DNA of 64,000 nucleotides, taken from Facklamia lactis. GTDB lineage: Bacteria; Bacillota; Bacilli; Lactobacillales; Aerococcaceae. The DNA lies in assembly GCF_015863205.1 (NCBI RefSeq), contig NZ_JACBXQ010000002.1, forward strand, positions 454,203 through 518,202, written 5' to 3'. The position numbers were made by a program, and so were the translations under genes. The notes beneath the pieces are model-generated. The model saw nothing but the letters and a program-made list of their open reading frames with translations, was not told the DNA's origin and did no database searches. Positions 17,366 through 26,938 of the stretch are shown here, one piece after another. Position 1 is the first letter of the stretch, and the number at the start of each line of letters is the position of its first letter.

Positions 17366-18535
17366 CTAAACTCTTGCTATTCCTTCTTCCACTGCACATG
17401 CCGATACAGCTTCTGCCACAGCATCCGCTACTCGATGATCGAGAGCAGACACTACAATATGGTCAGGCTTTAAATCTTCCTCGCTAATTAGAGAAGCAAT
17501 CGCATAAGCCGCCTTCTCCTTCATTAAATCGGTTATTTCAATCGCTCTAACCGATAAAGCACCTTTAAAGATACCAGGAAATGCTAGCACATTGTTAATT
17601 TGATTAGGATAATCCGACCGGCCAGTTCCAACGATCTTAGCACCTGCTTCAATCGCGTCTTCTGGCATTATTTCTGGAACAGGATTAGCCATGGCGAAAA
17701 CAATCCCCTCATTCATTGAAGCAACCATTTCCTTACTCACACAATTAGGAGCCGAAACTCCTAATAAGACATCCGCACCTTTTAAAGCATCTGCTAGGCT
17801 ACCCGTTAATTTATTTGGATTAGTCAGCTTAGCCATTTCATATTTAGTAGATTCAAGGCTTCGATCATTATCACACAAAATTCCTTGGCGATCCACCATA
17901 ATAATTTCACCAAAATTCATTTGCATTAATAATTTAGCAATTGCCATTCCAGCCGCTCCAGCTCCATTAATGACAATTTTTAATTTCCCCATTTCTTTAC
18001 CCGTTAGTTTTATTGCATTAATTAAAGCTGCTGCTGTCACAATTGCGGTCCCGTGTTGGTCATCATGGAAGATAGGAATATCACACTTTTCTTTTAATTT
18101 GGCCTCTATTTCAAAGCAAGCAGGTGCTCCGATATCCTCAAGATTAATCCCACCAAAACTTTTAGAAATTAGGGCGATAGTTTCTACGATCTCATCAATA
18201 TCTTTACTATCTACACAAATCGGAAAGGCATCCACATCAGCAAAACGTTTAAACAGAGCACACTTACCTTCCATCACAGGCATGGCCGCTGCCGGTCCAA
18301 TATCTCCCAAACCTAAAACAGCAGTTCCATTTGTTACTACTGCGACTAAATTAGATCGACGAGTTAGTTTAAAAGACTCTTCATAATTTGCTGCTATTGC
18401 GCGACAAGGCTCTGCCACGCCTGGCGAATAAGCCAAGGATAGATCCTCACTCGTTTCAATATTTGTTCTACTCACTACTTCAATTTTGCCATTCAATTCA
18501 TAGTGCATTTGTAATGATTTTTCAAAAATATCCAT
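17366..18535 (-). CDS. NAD(P)-dependent malic enzyme
   Basis: 389 residues from ATG 18535, which follows GAGGGG; the long in-frame extension upstream lies inside fumC and is rejected. The short bacterial malic enzyme decarboxylates malate to pyruvate with NAD(P)H. YSPGVAEP (Tyr 36), the metal-site block 'FHDDQHGTAIV', and the 'INGAGAAGMAIAKLL' nucleotide loop are present. It lies 17 bases after fumC in the same operon, so fumarate can be hydrated to malate and drained to pyruvate. Confidence 0.94.
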   Translation of the reverse strand: MDIFEKSLQMHYELNGKIEVVSRTNIETSEDLSLAYSPGVAEPCRAIAANYEESFKLTRRSNLVAVVTNGTAVLGLGDIGPAAAMPVMEGKCALFKRFADVDAFPICVDSKDIDEIVETIALISKSFGGINLEDIGAPACFEIEAKLKEKCDIPIFHDDQHGTAIVTAAALINAIKLTGKEMGKLKIVINGAGAAGMAIAKLLMQMNFGEIIMVDRQGILCDNDRSLESTKYEMAKLTNPNKLTGSLADALKGADVLLGVSAPNCVSKEMVASMNEGIVFAMANPVPEIMPEDAIEAGAKIVGTGRSDYPNQINNVLAFPGIFKGALSVRAIEITDLMKEKAAYAIASLISEEDLKPDHIVVSALDHRVADAVAEAVSACAVEEGIARV

Positions 18536-18552
18536 TTCATTTCCCCTCTTCT

Positions 18553-19917
18553 TTATACCATTGTATACGGATCTACAAGCTGAGTAAATTCTTCTTCTGT
18601 TAAAAAACCTAAATCTAAGCAAGCTTCTTTGAGACTTGTATTTTCTTGATGAGCCTTTTTAGCGATCTGTGCTGCCTTTTCATAACCGATTTGAGGTGTC
18701 AATTTGGTTACTAACATTAAAGACTGGTCAACAAATTCGTGCATTCGCTCTTCATTGATTCTAATGCCAACTAAACACTTTTCATCGAAAGAACGAAGCG
18801 CATCACTTAATAGACGAACTGACTGGATGAAATTATTAACTATTAGAGGCATATAAACATTTAATTGGAAATTGCCTTGTGAATTCGCCATTCCGATTGC
18901 TGTATCATTTGCCATGACTTGAACGGCCACCATGGTAAGTGCTTCACATTGCGTTGGATTAACTTTACCAGGCATAATCGACGATCCCGGTTCATTCGCA
19001 GGCAAATTAATTTCCCCAATACCACAACGTGGACCACTTGCTAACCATCTGACATCATTAGCTATTTTCATCGCATCACTCGCTAAAGCCTTAAGTGCTC
19101 CATGAACCCAAACAATTTCATCCTTACTGGATAAAGAATGAAATTTATTAGATGAAGAAGCAAATGGATAAGTCGTTAAATCGGCTAGTTCTTTTGCAAC
19201 TCTATCCGAGTATCCTTCCGGCGCATTGAGACCTGTTCCAACGGCAGTTCCTCCTAATGCTAAAGCATACATTGACTTTATACTCTCCGTAATCATCAGA
19301 CGATCTTGAATTATACTGGCCAACCAACCACTCACTTCTTGTCCAAAAGTGATAGGAGTGGCATCCTGTAAATGAGTTCGACCCGTTTTAATTGCTTCGC
19401 TGTAACGATTCGAAAGCTCATCCAAAGTATCAATCAGTTGATCTAAGACCGGTAACAATTCATGGTACACTATCTGCACACCTGCAATATAGATAGCAGA
19501 AGGAAAGACATCATTAGAAGATTGTGACTTATTAACATGGTCATTTGGATGAACGAGGGTCTTATCCGCTATTTCATTCGCACGATTAGCCACAACTTCG
19601 TTGACATTCATATTACTTTGAGTTCCACTACCTGTTTGCCAAACTGACAAAGGAAAATGTTCATCATGTTGACCATCGATTATTTCATCACATACTTTTT
19701 GAATAAGTTCTGAACGTTCCTGATCGAGTACCCCCAATTCAGCATTTGTCTTGGCGGCTGCTTTTTTTATTAATGCGATCGCTCTTATTACTTCTAGCGG
19801 CATTAATTCCTGACCAATTTTAAAATTTTGATAGGATCTTTGAGTCACAGCCCCCCAATATCGATCAGCAGGCACTTGAATTTCTCCTAGGGAATCATGC
19901 TCTATTCTCACTTCCAC
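18553..19917 (-). CDS. fumC: Class II fumarate hydratase
   Basis: 454 residues; a GTG start behind GGAGGAGG. It hydrates fumarate to malate without an iron-sulfur cluster. The superfamily signature GSSIMPGKVNP is followed by TQCEAL, and 'TGSGTQSNMNVNEV' and 'GRTHLQDATP' mark the active site; Thr-Gln after the signature fits fumarase rather than aspartase. It is the first gene of fumC-malic enzyme. A TATAAT at 19961-19966 (read on the minus strand) and a palindrome ACTTATAAGT at 19949-19958 lie upstream. Confidence 0.94.
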   Translation of the reverse strand: MEVRIEHDSLGEIQVPADRYWGAVTQRSYQNFKIGQELMPLEVIRAIALIKKAAAKTNAELGVLDQERSELIQKVCDEIIDGQHDEHFPLSVWQTGSGTQSNMNVNEVVANRANEIADKTLVHPNDHVNKSQSSNDVFPSAIYIAGVQIVYHELLPVLDQLIDTLDELSNRYSEAIKTGRTHLQDATPITFGQEVSGWLASIIQDRLMITESIKSMYALALGGTAVGTGLNAPEGYSDRVAKELADLTTYPFASSSNKFHSLSSKDEIVWVHGALKALASDAMKIANDVRWLASGPRCGIGEINLPANEPGSSIMPGKVNPTQCEALTMVAVQVMANDTAIGMANSQGNFQLNVYMPLIVNNFIQSVRLLSDALRSFDEKCLVGIRINEERMHEFVDQSLMLVTKLTPQIGYEKAAQIAKKAHQENTSLKEACLDLGFLTEEEFTQLVDPYTMV

Positions 19918-20005
19918 TGTCTTCCTCCTCCACAGATTATAACTTTTAACTTATAAGTCTATTATACTGACTTTTATTTTGATTGGAACCCTTTTCACTA
20001 TATTA

Positions 20006-20947
20006 TCATTTTTCTTCTCGTATCATTTCCAAAAAAGCCTGACTGGCTTTACTTTGATAACGGTCTTTCTTCCAATATATATTAACCTCTCGAGTCACAT
20101 GTTCTCCTTCTAAACGATAGAAAACTAACTCTTCATTGTATGGAACATTCACTAGTAGAGTGTCTCCAATGAAACAAATTGCCATTCCTGAAAGAGCAAT
20201 ATTATAAGCAGTTAGTTGCTGCTCAACGGTATAAGCAACATTCGGTTGGAAAGACTGCTGCTGACAAATATAACGTGCCCTTACACCTGTATCGTTTGTT
20301 TCATGTAGAAGAACAAAAGGCAAATCAGTAAAATCTTTTAACTTTACAGGTTCCACCTCAGTCACAGCTTCTTTTATTTTATCCTTTACATTGACCTGAA
20401 CTTGAAAGGAGTCAAGGACTTCATTCACCTCGAAACTCTTCGGCACAGCCAACATTAACGATTCTGTTGTATAATTTTGACGATCAAAAATCACTTCATC
20501 CAAATAGGTATTATCTAACATTAAATCAATTTCACCTTCGTGTAAAAGAGAAATCAACTTATTGGTCGTCGCTTCTAATAATTCCAATTGAATTGCTGGA
20601 TACTTTTCTGAATACTTAGCCATCAGTTTAGGCAAGATCATTGAAGCAAATAAACTAGTACCTCCTACAATTATTTTTCCATATTGTAAATTATCATATT
20701 GGAATAAAAAATGTTTAAAATCTAGTTCAATTCGCTCTATCTCTCGAACATTTCGAATATATTCCTCACCAAATTCAGTCACTCTTAATGGTATAGTCGA
20801 TCGATCAAAGATATCATGCCCCAATCTCTTCTCTATCCGTTTGATATTAGCACTCAGAGAAGGCTGAGAAATATATAATTTAGCAGCAGCTTTAGAAAAG
20901 CTTTGCTCTTGGTACACTGCCATCACATATTCCATTCCTTGAAACAA
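20006..20947 (-). CDS. LysR-type regulator divergent from aspA
   Basis: 313 residues from a TTG with AAGGAG eight bases upstream. The N-terminal winged helix 'FSKAAAKLYISQPSLSANIKRIEKRLG' is typical of LysR regulators, followed by a two-lobed effector domain. It is divergent from aspA with about 125 bases between starts, the classic arrangement for regulating the neighbour. Control of aspA, and perhaps fumC, in response to a dicarboxylate or amino acid is inferred. Confidence 0.88.
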   Translation of the reverse strand: MFQGMEYVMAVYQEQSFSKAAAKLYISQPSLSANIKRIEKRLGHDIFDRSTIPLRVTEFGEEYIRNVREIERIELDFKHFLFQYDNLQYGKIIVGGTSLFASMILPKLMAKYSEKYPAIQLELLEATTNKLISLLHEGEIDLMLDNTYLDEVIFDRQNYTTESLMLAVPKSFEVNEVLDSFQVQVNVKDKIKEAVTEVEPVKLKDFTDLPFVLLHETNDTGVRARYICQQQSFQPNVAYTVEQQLTAYNIALSGMAICFIGDTLLVNVPYNEELVFYRLEGEHVTREVNIYWKKDRYQSKASQAFLEMIREEK

Positions 20948-21002
20948 AAAAATCGCTCCTTCTTATAGCTTTTGTATTATAACTATTATAAACAAAATTG
21001 TA

Positions 21003-21032
21003 TTGGTAATAAAGCCCTTTCATTTCTATACT
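21003..21032 (+). promoter_or_regulatory. Sigma-A promoter of aspA
   Basis: TTGGTA (21003-21008) and TATACT (21027-21032) with 18 bases between. Its position inside the longer upstream frame supports the downstream ATG at 21075 as the true start. Confidence 0.6.
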
Positions 21033-21074
21033 AAATTTATCAATCGACTCATCTTACAAAATGGAGGCATATAT

Positions 21075-22484
21075 ATGGAGATTATTAGCGATCACCGCAT
21101 CGAGAGCGATTCAATCGGAAGCCATCAAGTCCCAATCGAAGCCTATTATGGTGTCCAATCACTCCGTGCTCAGGAAAATTTTAATATCACAGGGAACAAA
21201 CTTCACCCTACCTTTATTCAAAGTTTAGCTTATATAAAAAAGGCTGCAGCTGTTACGAATGGAGCTATAAATCGTTTAGACCCCAAGAAGTCACAAGCTA
21301 TTATTGAGGCATGTGATGAAATCATTGACGGAGAACTTCTTAATGAATTTATTGTTGACCCTATCCAGGGCGGAGCAGGCACCTCAATGAATATGAATGC
21401 TAATGAAGTCATCGCAAACCGTGCCAATACCCTATTACAAGGAGATAAAGGAGATTACAATCTCGTTCATCCTAATGACCACGTAAATTACGGTCAATCC
21501 ACCAATGACGTCATCCCAACAGCCGGTAAAATCACTGCTTATCAATTATGTGTAGGACTCCAAAAAGAAATGGTTCGATTGCAAGAAACGCTTGAAAAAA
21601 AAGCAGAAGAATTTGACCATATTCTAAAAATGGGACGGACACAAATGCAAGATGCGATCCCCATCCGCTTAGGCCAAGAATTTAAAGCGTATGCCGTGGC
21701 AGTAGAACGTAATTGCCAACGATTAGACTATGTTATCCAAGAGATTTTGACCATTAACATGGGGGCAACAGCTATTGGAACAGGATTAAATGCCGATTCC
21801 CAATATGTTCAACAAATTGTTCCAGAATTAGCCTCCATCACTGGGATTCCTTTGGTTCAAGCTCAAGACCTTATAGACGGTACACAACATATCGATTCTT
21901 TCAGTATGATTTCTGGTGTTCTAAGAACATTCGCCTTAACTTTATCCAAAATGGCCAATGACTTACGCTTGATCTCCTCAGGTCCTAAAACTGGCTTCAA
22001 CGAAATCAATTTACCAAAAAAACAAAATGGCTCTTCTATTATGCCTGGTAAAGTAAACCCTGTTATTCCTGAAGTTATTAATCAAATTGCTTTTAAAGTG
22101 GCGGGAAATGATACAACCATCGCAATGGCAGTTGAAGCAGGTCAATTAGAACTCAATGCTTTTGAGCCCGTTATTTTCTATGCTTTATTCGAATCCATAT
22201 CAATATTAGAGAATGGTATTAAAACTTTTGTTGATAATTGTCTGATAGATATCACAGCCAATGAAGATCGTTGTAAAGAACTACTTGAGAGTAGTGTGGG
22301 GATTATAACTGCTTTAGTTCCTCATATTGGTTACCAGAAGGGAAGCGAAATTGCTAATGAAGCGCTCTTTACTGGTCAATCAGTTAGAGAAATCATTCTC
22401 AAAGAAGATCTACTGTCTGAAGAAGAGTTAGAACGTATTCTTTCTCCAGATCAAATGACAAGTCCAGGTATTTGTCAACGATAA
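21075..22484 (+). CDS. aspA: Aspartate ammonia-lyase
   Basis: 469 residues from ATG 21075, which follows ATGGAGG. It deaminates aspartate to fumarate and ammonia. The signature GSSIMPGKVNP starts at residue 319 and is followed by VIPEVINQ, the pattern of aspartases rather than fumarases (which have TQCEAL). The N-terminal 'RIESDSIGSHQVPIEAYYG' is also typical. It is monocistronic with its own promoter, divergent from a LysR gene and closed by a strong terminator. With asparaginase and fumC it links asparagine to the C4-acid pool. Confidence 0.94.
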   Translation: MEIISDHRIESDSIGSHQVPIEAYYGVQSLRAQENFNITGNKLHPTFIQSLAYIKKAAAVTNGAINRLDPKKSQAIIEACDEIIDGELLNEFIVDPIQGGAGTSMNMNANEVIANRANTLLQGDKGDYNLVHPNDHVNYGQSTNDVIPTAGKITAYQLCVGLQKEMVRLQETLEKKAEEFDHILKMGRTQMQDAIPIRLGQEFKAYAVAVERNCQRLDYVIQEILTINMGATAIGTGLNADSQYVQQIVPELASITGIPLVQAQDLIDGTQHIDSFSMISGVLRTFALTLSKMANDLRLISSGPKTGFNEINLPKKQNGSSIMPGKVNPVIPEVINQIAFKVAGNDTTIAMAVEAGQLELNAFEPVIFYALFESISILENGIKTFVDNCLIDITANEDRCKELLESSVGIITALVPHIGYQKGSEIANEALFTGQSVREIILKEDLLSEEELERILSPDQMTSPGICQR

Positions 22485-22506
22485 TTTGCTCTCCTATAAT
22501 AAAAAA

Positions 22507-22543
22507 GATTCCGATCAAAAAATTTTGATCGGAATCTTTTTTT
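22507..22543 (+). terminator. Terminator after aspA
   Basis: GATTCCGATCAAAA pairs perfectly with its complement almost without a loop and is followed by seven Ts. Confidence 0.92.
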
Positions 22544-22736
22544 ATCTTTCTATCATTTGAATGCTCCTACTAAAGATTTATAAAGCCCACTCTAATCATC
22601 TTAGTTGAAATTTATTGCTTTATGTAATAAAAATAACCTCAATATATATCAAAATTCATACGTTTCGCAATTTATTTTCGGAGGTTTTATAATGAACTTG
22701 TAACTAAAAAAACTAATGAAAGAAGGAATGATATTT

Positions 22737-23585
22737 ATGGTACAACGTTACGTTTATGGAGTTTATCCAACATTCGCAGAAGCAGAAGCTCAAGCAGACG
22801 CAATTGTTAATGCAGGTGTTCCTAGTTCAGCAGTTTCACTAGTTTCAAATGATTCAAGCCACACTTCAAGATTCGATAGCATTCATGCAATTGAAGTTGA
22901 AGATAACCGTAATTGGTTCGAAAAATTATTTGGCCTAGGAGAAGATCCAGATTATCATGGTGATACAGTTGATTTTTCAGAATATGAAACATCATTACGT
23001 GATGGCCAAGTATTAGTTGTCGTAGATCGTGATTATGAAGGTCAATTATTAGATTTAAACGGTCGCAATGTTAATTATAACGATGTTGAAAGAAATGATT
23101 ACACTGCCACTGGAGCAACTTATAATAATGAAAGAGAAGACTTAGATTTACGTGACCGCAACTTTGACGATACAGAAAATATTCGTTTACACGAAGAACG
23201 TATTAATATTGATAAGCAGCGTCGTGATGCTGGAGAAGTAGAGATCACTAAAGAAGTAATCAGTGAAACTCAAACCGTTGAAGTTCCAGTAGAACGCGAA
23301 GAAATCCATATCAAACATAAGACACCAACTGATGAAACAGCAGATGCAGATGCCTTTACTGAAGAAGAAATTGTAGTTCCAATTTCAGAAGAAGAAGTGA
23401 CTGTCTCTAAAGATACAGTGGTAACAGATGAAGTGGAAGTATCTAAAACAGCTCACACTGATTATGAAACTGTTTCAGAAGAAACTCGTCGTGAAGAATT
23501 AGAAATTCATGATCAAGGTGACCTCACTAAAGAACGTTTAACTGATGAAGATCTCCTTGATGAAAATGATTTAGATCGCAGATAA
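22737..23585 (+). CDS. YsnF/AvaK-type stress protein (DUF2382)
   Basis: 282 residues from ATG 22737 behind AGAAGGA. The N-terminal 60-100 residues match the general stress protein 17M-like domain ('YVYGVYPTFAEAEAQAD'), and the C-terminal 120 residues are the YsnF/AvaK domain with 'RLHEERINIDKQRRDAGEV' and 'VEVPVEREEIHIKH'. The protein is very acidic and soluble. Such proteins are linked to osmotic or oxidative stress in other Gram-positive bacteria; the molecular role is unknown. It is monocistronic between two terminators, with a TATAAT at 22688-22693. Confidence 0.85.
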   Translation: MVQRYVYGVYPTFAEAEAQADAIVNAGVPSSAVSLVSNDSSHTSRFDSIHAIEVEDNRNWFEKLFGLGEDPDYHGDTVDFSEYETSLRDGQVLVVVDRDYEGQLLDLNGRNVNYNDVERNDYTATGATYNNEREDLDLRDRNFDDTENIRLHEERINIDKQRRDAGEVEITKEVISETQTVEVPVEREEIHIKHKTPTDETADADAFTEEEIVVPISEEEVTVSKDTVVTDEVEVSKTAHTDYETVSEETRREELEIHDQGDLTKERLTDEDLLDENDLDRR

Positions 23586-23610
23586 TTTTTAAATAAGACT
23601 ACCCCTTAAT

Positions 23611-23649
23611 AAACGGTTATGGAATCCTCCATAACCGTTTTATTTTTTG
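23611..23649 (+). terminator. Terminator after YsnF-like gene
   Basis: AAACGGTTATGGA and TCCATAACCGTTT form a 13-base stem followed by a T-rich tract. Confidence 0.92.
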
Positions 23650-23678
23650 TTGTGAGCCAAGATTGAAAACGTTATACT
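23650..23678 (+). promoter_or_regulatory. Asparaginase promoter overlapped by a cre-like site
   Basis: TTGTGA (23650-23655) and TATACT (23673-23678) are 17 bases apart. TGAAAACGTTATAC at 23664-23677 overlaps the -10 and matches 12 of 14 positions of the CcpA consensus TGWAARCGNTWNCW, so glucose repression is possible. Confidence 0.6.
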
Positions 23679-23708
23679 AGAAGTGACATCTGGTAGGAGG
23701 AATGCTAA

Positions 23709-24671
23709 ATGAAACGAATATTACTCATCAACACGGGTGGAACCATTGCAATGTCCGAAGATCAAACAACCGGGAAGGTTTCTCCCTCATCTGAAAATCC
23801 TATCCATCTTCAAGGATCTGTTTTTAGTAAATTTGCAGATCTAACGGTTATCGATCTTTTCCATTTGCCTTCACCTCACATGACTGAGCAAAAAATGCTC
23901 GAACTATCTCAATATATTTCAAAGCAAGCTAATTTATTTGATGGCATTGTCATTACCCATGGTACGGATACACTTGAAGAAACAGCTTATTTTCTAGAGC
24001 TCACCCTTCACCTCGATATCCCTATTGTCATTACAGGAGCGATGCGATCTAGCAATGAAATTGGATCTGATGGTCTTGCCAATCTTCGAAGTTCTATTTT
24101 TGTAGCAATAGAACCTCATTCTAGAAACAAAGGGGTGCTGGTCGTTATGAATGAGGAAATTCACACTGCGACTTACGTAACGAAAACTCACACGACCAAT
24201 CTAGCTACCTTTCAAACTCCCACCTTCGGTCCGATCGGTTTAATTTCTAAAAATCAAGTCCATTATTTTCAGCATTTGATTCGCAATGAATCTTATACTT
24301 TAACTCAAATTAACAAAAAAGTCGCTTTACTGAAGACTTATGCTGGAATGGGAAGTGAACTTTTTGAAGCGATCACCCAAGCTGACTACAACGGATTAGT
24401 GATTGAAGGACTTGGAGCCGGTAATATACCACCTGCGACATTGCCCGCCATTAAACGCCTCCTTGATAAGAAGATTCCTATCGTAATGGTCTCTAGAGCC
24501 TTTAACGGGGTGACTGAAGATGTCTATGATTATCTCGGTGGAGGAAAACAGCTTCGTCAGGCAGGAATCATTTTTGCCCAGGGACTAAGTGGCGTAAAGG
24601 CTAGATTAAAATTAATGGTCTTATTAAACTCGGATCATAAAATTGATGTTGAAGAAGCTTTTAATCTATAA
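23709..24671 (+). CDS. ansA: L-asparaginase
   Basis: 320 residues, ATG behind GGTAGGAGG. It hydrolyses asparagine to aspartate and ammonia. Both catalytic triads are visible: NTGGTIAMS at 8-16 and THGTDTLEETA from 83. There is no signal peptide, so it is the cytosolic type I form. It is monocistronic. The product aspartate would feed the nearby aspartase. The symbol ansA is by family likeness. Confidence 0.92.
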   Translation: MKRILLINTGGTIAMSEDQTTGKVSPSSENPIHLQGSVFSKFADLTVIDLFHLPSPHMTEQKMLELSQYISKQANLFDGIVITHGTDTLEETAYFLELTLHLDIPIVITGAMRSSNEIGSDGLANLRSSIFVAIEPHSRNKGVLVVMNEEIHTATYVTKTHTTNLATFQTPTFGPIGLISKNQVHYFQHLIRNESYTLTQINKKVALLKTYAGMGSELFEAITQADYNGLVIEGLGAGNIPPATLPAIKRLLDKKIPIVMVSRAFNGVTEDVYDYLGGGKQLRQAGIIFAQGLSGVKARLKLMVLLNSDHKIDVEEAFNL

Positions 24672-24676
24672 AAAAA

Positions 24677-24708
24677 GTGGGACGAGTGCTAAAGCCCCCG
24701 CCCCGCTC
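24677..24708. terminator. GC-rich hairpin between asparaginase and DUF2079 genes
   Basis: GTGGGACGAGTGC pairs imperfectly with GCCCCCGCCCCGC around TAAA; A-rich on the left and T-rich on the right. The two converging genes could share it. Confidence 0.65.
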
Positions 24709-24718
24709 TTTATTTTCA

Positions 24719-26752
24719 CTATCTTTTAAGCTCTAAAATATAAAGTTGATCTGTCGATCGATCACTTTCCCGATAACCTAATTGATAATAATCACTTACA
24801 ACCTGTGCTTCTTTAGAAGAATAATGCTGTAACATAGATCTAGGTACGACTACTAGATCTATTTCAGGATCAACCCTACCCTCATTATGATAAAAGGCAT
24901 CATATAGATAATAAATATCCGATAAGTGTGGGGTATAAAAAGAATAGGCTAAGACTTTAGCATCTCTAGGAATTTCTTTCAACTCTTTAGCAAGTTGCTG
25001 AAAATCTTCCTTCTCCTTCAAATAAAGTTGTATCGTATCTACTTTTCGTGGTAAAAATGTTACTAAAACAAGTGAAGAACATAATACCGCAGAACTTAAT
25101 AATGGTCTCAACAGCTTTTTGTGAAGGATAAATTTATTCTTCGACACAAATGATCCATTCTCTTTTAATGAGACTAATGCCATAAATATTAATAAGACCG
25201 ACGATCCATAATTATATTGCTTAGCAAAATCAACTTGATATAAGTAATCACTCAATAAATTAATTACAAGTAACGGTAACATCAATAAGTATGTCTCCCA
25301 ATTTCTTTGTATCAAAGGCAAAAATCCTAAACACGCTAAGATAAGCACCAGATAAGATAGCTTTCTTTGAATAAAAATGCTACTTAATACAAAGGTCGGA
25401 TTGGTAATTGCATTAACCACAACCTCTCTTAAACTGTCCTGACCGGGCAACATAAAATTAGTAAACCTTGTGGTCATAGCTCCATCACCATAGTTTTGTA
25501 ACCAATATAGACAAAGTGAAAAATAAATAAGGGGTAATATTAACTGACTAATCAAATAGAATCGATAATGCTGTCGGAACACCCCATAACGGTCTTGAAG
25601 CGTAAAATATAAAAAGATACTGACTAGATAAATGATAGCATCTTCTTTGATCATTAAGGTTAAAATAGTAAAAATTAAGCCCTTCCACCTCCAACCTTTT
25701 AGATTCGAGTAAATCACCCACAAAATTAAAGGGGCTAAAAAACAATTCTCATGAAAATCATAAAAATGACTGGTTGTTAAGGTTGGAAGTACTATATATA
25801 AAAGCAAACATAATCTATTAATCAATCTCGAAAAATCAAACTCTTTTAGAATCAAGGCCAAGGGAAGAATGCCTGACATTGTAATAAGGACTTGCAATAT
25901 TTCTAAATTCTCAGGACTTGGCCATAGTTTATAAAAAGGCAGAATCGTATATAAAATAGGTGAAACATGAACTGCAAAATGAGACAAGACTTTATCCCTT
26001 TCAAGCGTTGTCACAGGCCCAAGTCCCTTCGCCATATTCGCAAAGGCTTGAGTAAAAATACCCATATCAAAATTAGGAGCTGAGAAACTGCCAGCTCTGG
26101 CATACATTGCTATGCAAAGAAAAACCACATACAGAAGGCCAAAAAGAAATAATGCATGACTTAATATTTGTAACGATTTTTTCGTACCAATTTTGGTGAT
26201 AAGCTTTGTTTTATCGCCAAGGAACACTATGATAAAGGCCAATATAAAACTTAAAACAATTATGATGCCATATTGAATATCCTGTTCCGCAATGTCTAGC
26301 TTAAACTTTTCATTTAAATAGAATTGCTGATTGAGCACCAGCCATATTATTTTAAGGAAAGCAACCAAAACTGTTAAAAGCGAACTATAAAATAACCTAC
26401 TCTTATTCAAATAAAGATAACTAACCAAGCTGCATAAAAAAATTAAAAAACCTAAACAAATTAAAATAGATTTAGAAATTAAAATCACTAAGATAAAATA
26501 AGATAATAATAAACAATGAAAAATAAAAGATGGAGGGGCTCCGATCGATAAGATCTTATCTAGCAAAGCAAATAAACAAGCCCATGTCAAAACGGCTATG
26601 AATAAGAAACTTAACGAAAAAAAATTATTTAATTCTGTAAAATTCAAAACATATGGCTTTAACATTAATAAGCTAATCGCAACCATTAGATATCCATTTA
26701 AAACATACAAAATAACTTTACTTTTCAATATTGATTGTATTAAATTACTCAA
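24719..26752 (-). CDS. DUF2079 integral membrane protein
   Basis: 677 residues with about 13-15 membrane helices. Family landmarks are 'NFDMGIFTQAFANMAKG', 'SHFAVHVSPILYTILPFY', 'HFYDFHENCFLAPLI' and 'KEDAIIYL', with a C-terminal soluble segment from about 600. The acidic and His residues at the ends of the first outer loops resemble glycosyltransferase-C (PMT-like) membrane enzymes, so transfer of sugars from a lipid carrier is a possible role, but the family has no assigned function. The start is a TTG behind GAGTGAGG. It is monocistronic. Confidence 0.8.
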   Translation of the reverse strand: MSNLIQSILKSKVILYVLNGYLMVAISLLMLKPYVLNFTELNNFFSLSFLFIAVLTWACLFALLDKILSIGAPPSFIFHCLLLSYFILVILISKSILICLGFLIFLCSLVSYLYLNKSRLFYSSLLTVLVAFLKIIWLVLNQQFYLNEKFKLDIAEQDIQYGIIIVLSFILAFIIVFLGDKTKLITKIGTKKSLQILSHALFLFGLLYVVFLCIAMYARAGSFSAPNFDMGIFTQAFANMAKGLGPVTTLERDKVLSHFAVHVSPILYTILPFYKLWPSPENLEILQVLITMSGILPLALILKEFDFSRLINRLCLLLYIVLPTLTTSHFYDFHENCFLAPLILWVIYSNLKGWRWKGLIFTILTLMIKEDAIIYLVSIFLYFTLQDRYGVFRQHYRFYLISQLILPLIYFSLCLYWLQNYGDGAMTTRFTNFMLPGQDSLREVVVNAITNPTFVLSSIFIQRKLSYLVLILACLGFLPLIQRNWETYLLMLPLLVINLLSDYLYQVDFAKQYNYGSSVLLIFMALVSLKENGSFVSKNKFILHKKLLRPLLSSAVLCSSLVLVTFLPRKVDTIQLYLKEKEDFQQLAKELKEIPRDAKVLAYSFYTPHLSDIYYLYDAFYHNEGRVDPEIDLVVVPRSMLQHYSSKEAQVVSDYYQLGYRESDRSTDQLYILELKR

Positions 26753-26867
26753 AACATTCCCTCACTCATTCTATACGGTCTGTATTATCCTTTGTTAAAC
26801 AAAGAGATTTATTAAAGTCACAGAATTATTATATGTAATTTGGTAAAAAAAATACAATATCTTCCAT

Positions 26868-26915
26868 CAAAAACAAAACCACATAACATCGTCAATCGCT
26901 GACAACATCATGTGG
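26868..26915 (-). terminator. Terminator after fetB
   Basis: On the minus strand CCACAT/ATGTGG and an inner GTCA/TGAC stem, separated by matching GATGTT internal loops, are followed by TTTTGTTTTT. Confidence 0.7.
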
Positions 26916-26938
26916 CATTCGTTAACTAGTGTTTTTTA

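Noticed and set aside
17691..18386. 231-codon plus-strand frame
   Set aside because: Antisense shadow of the malic enzyme gene, with no ribosome site.
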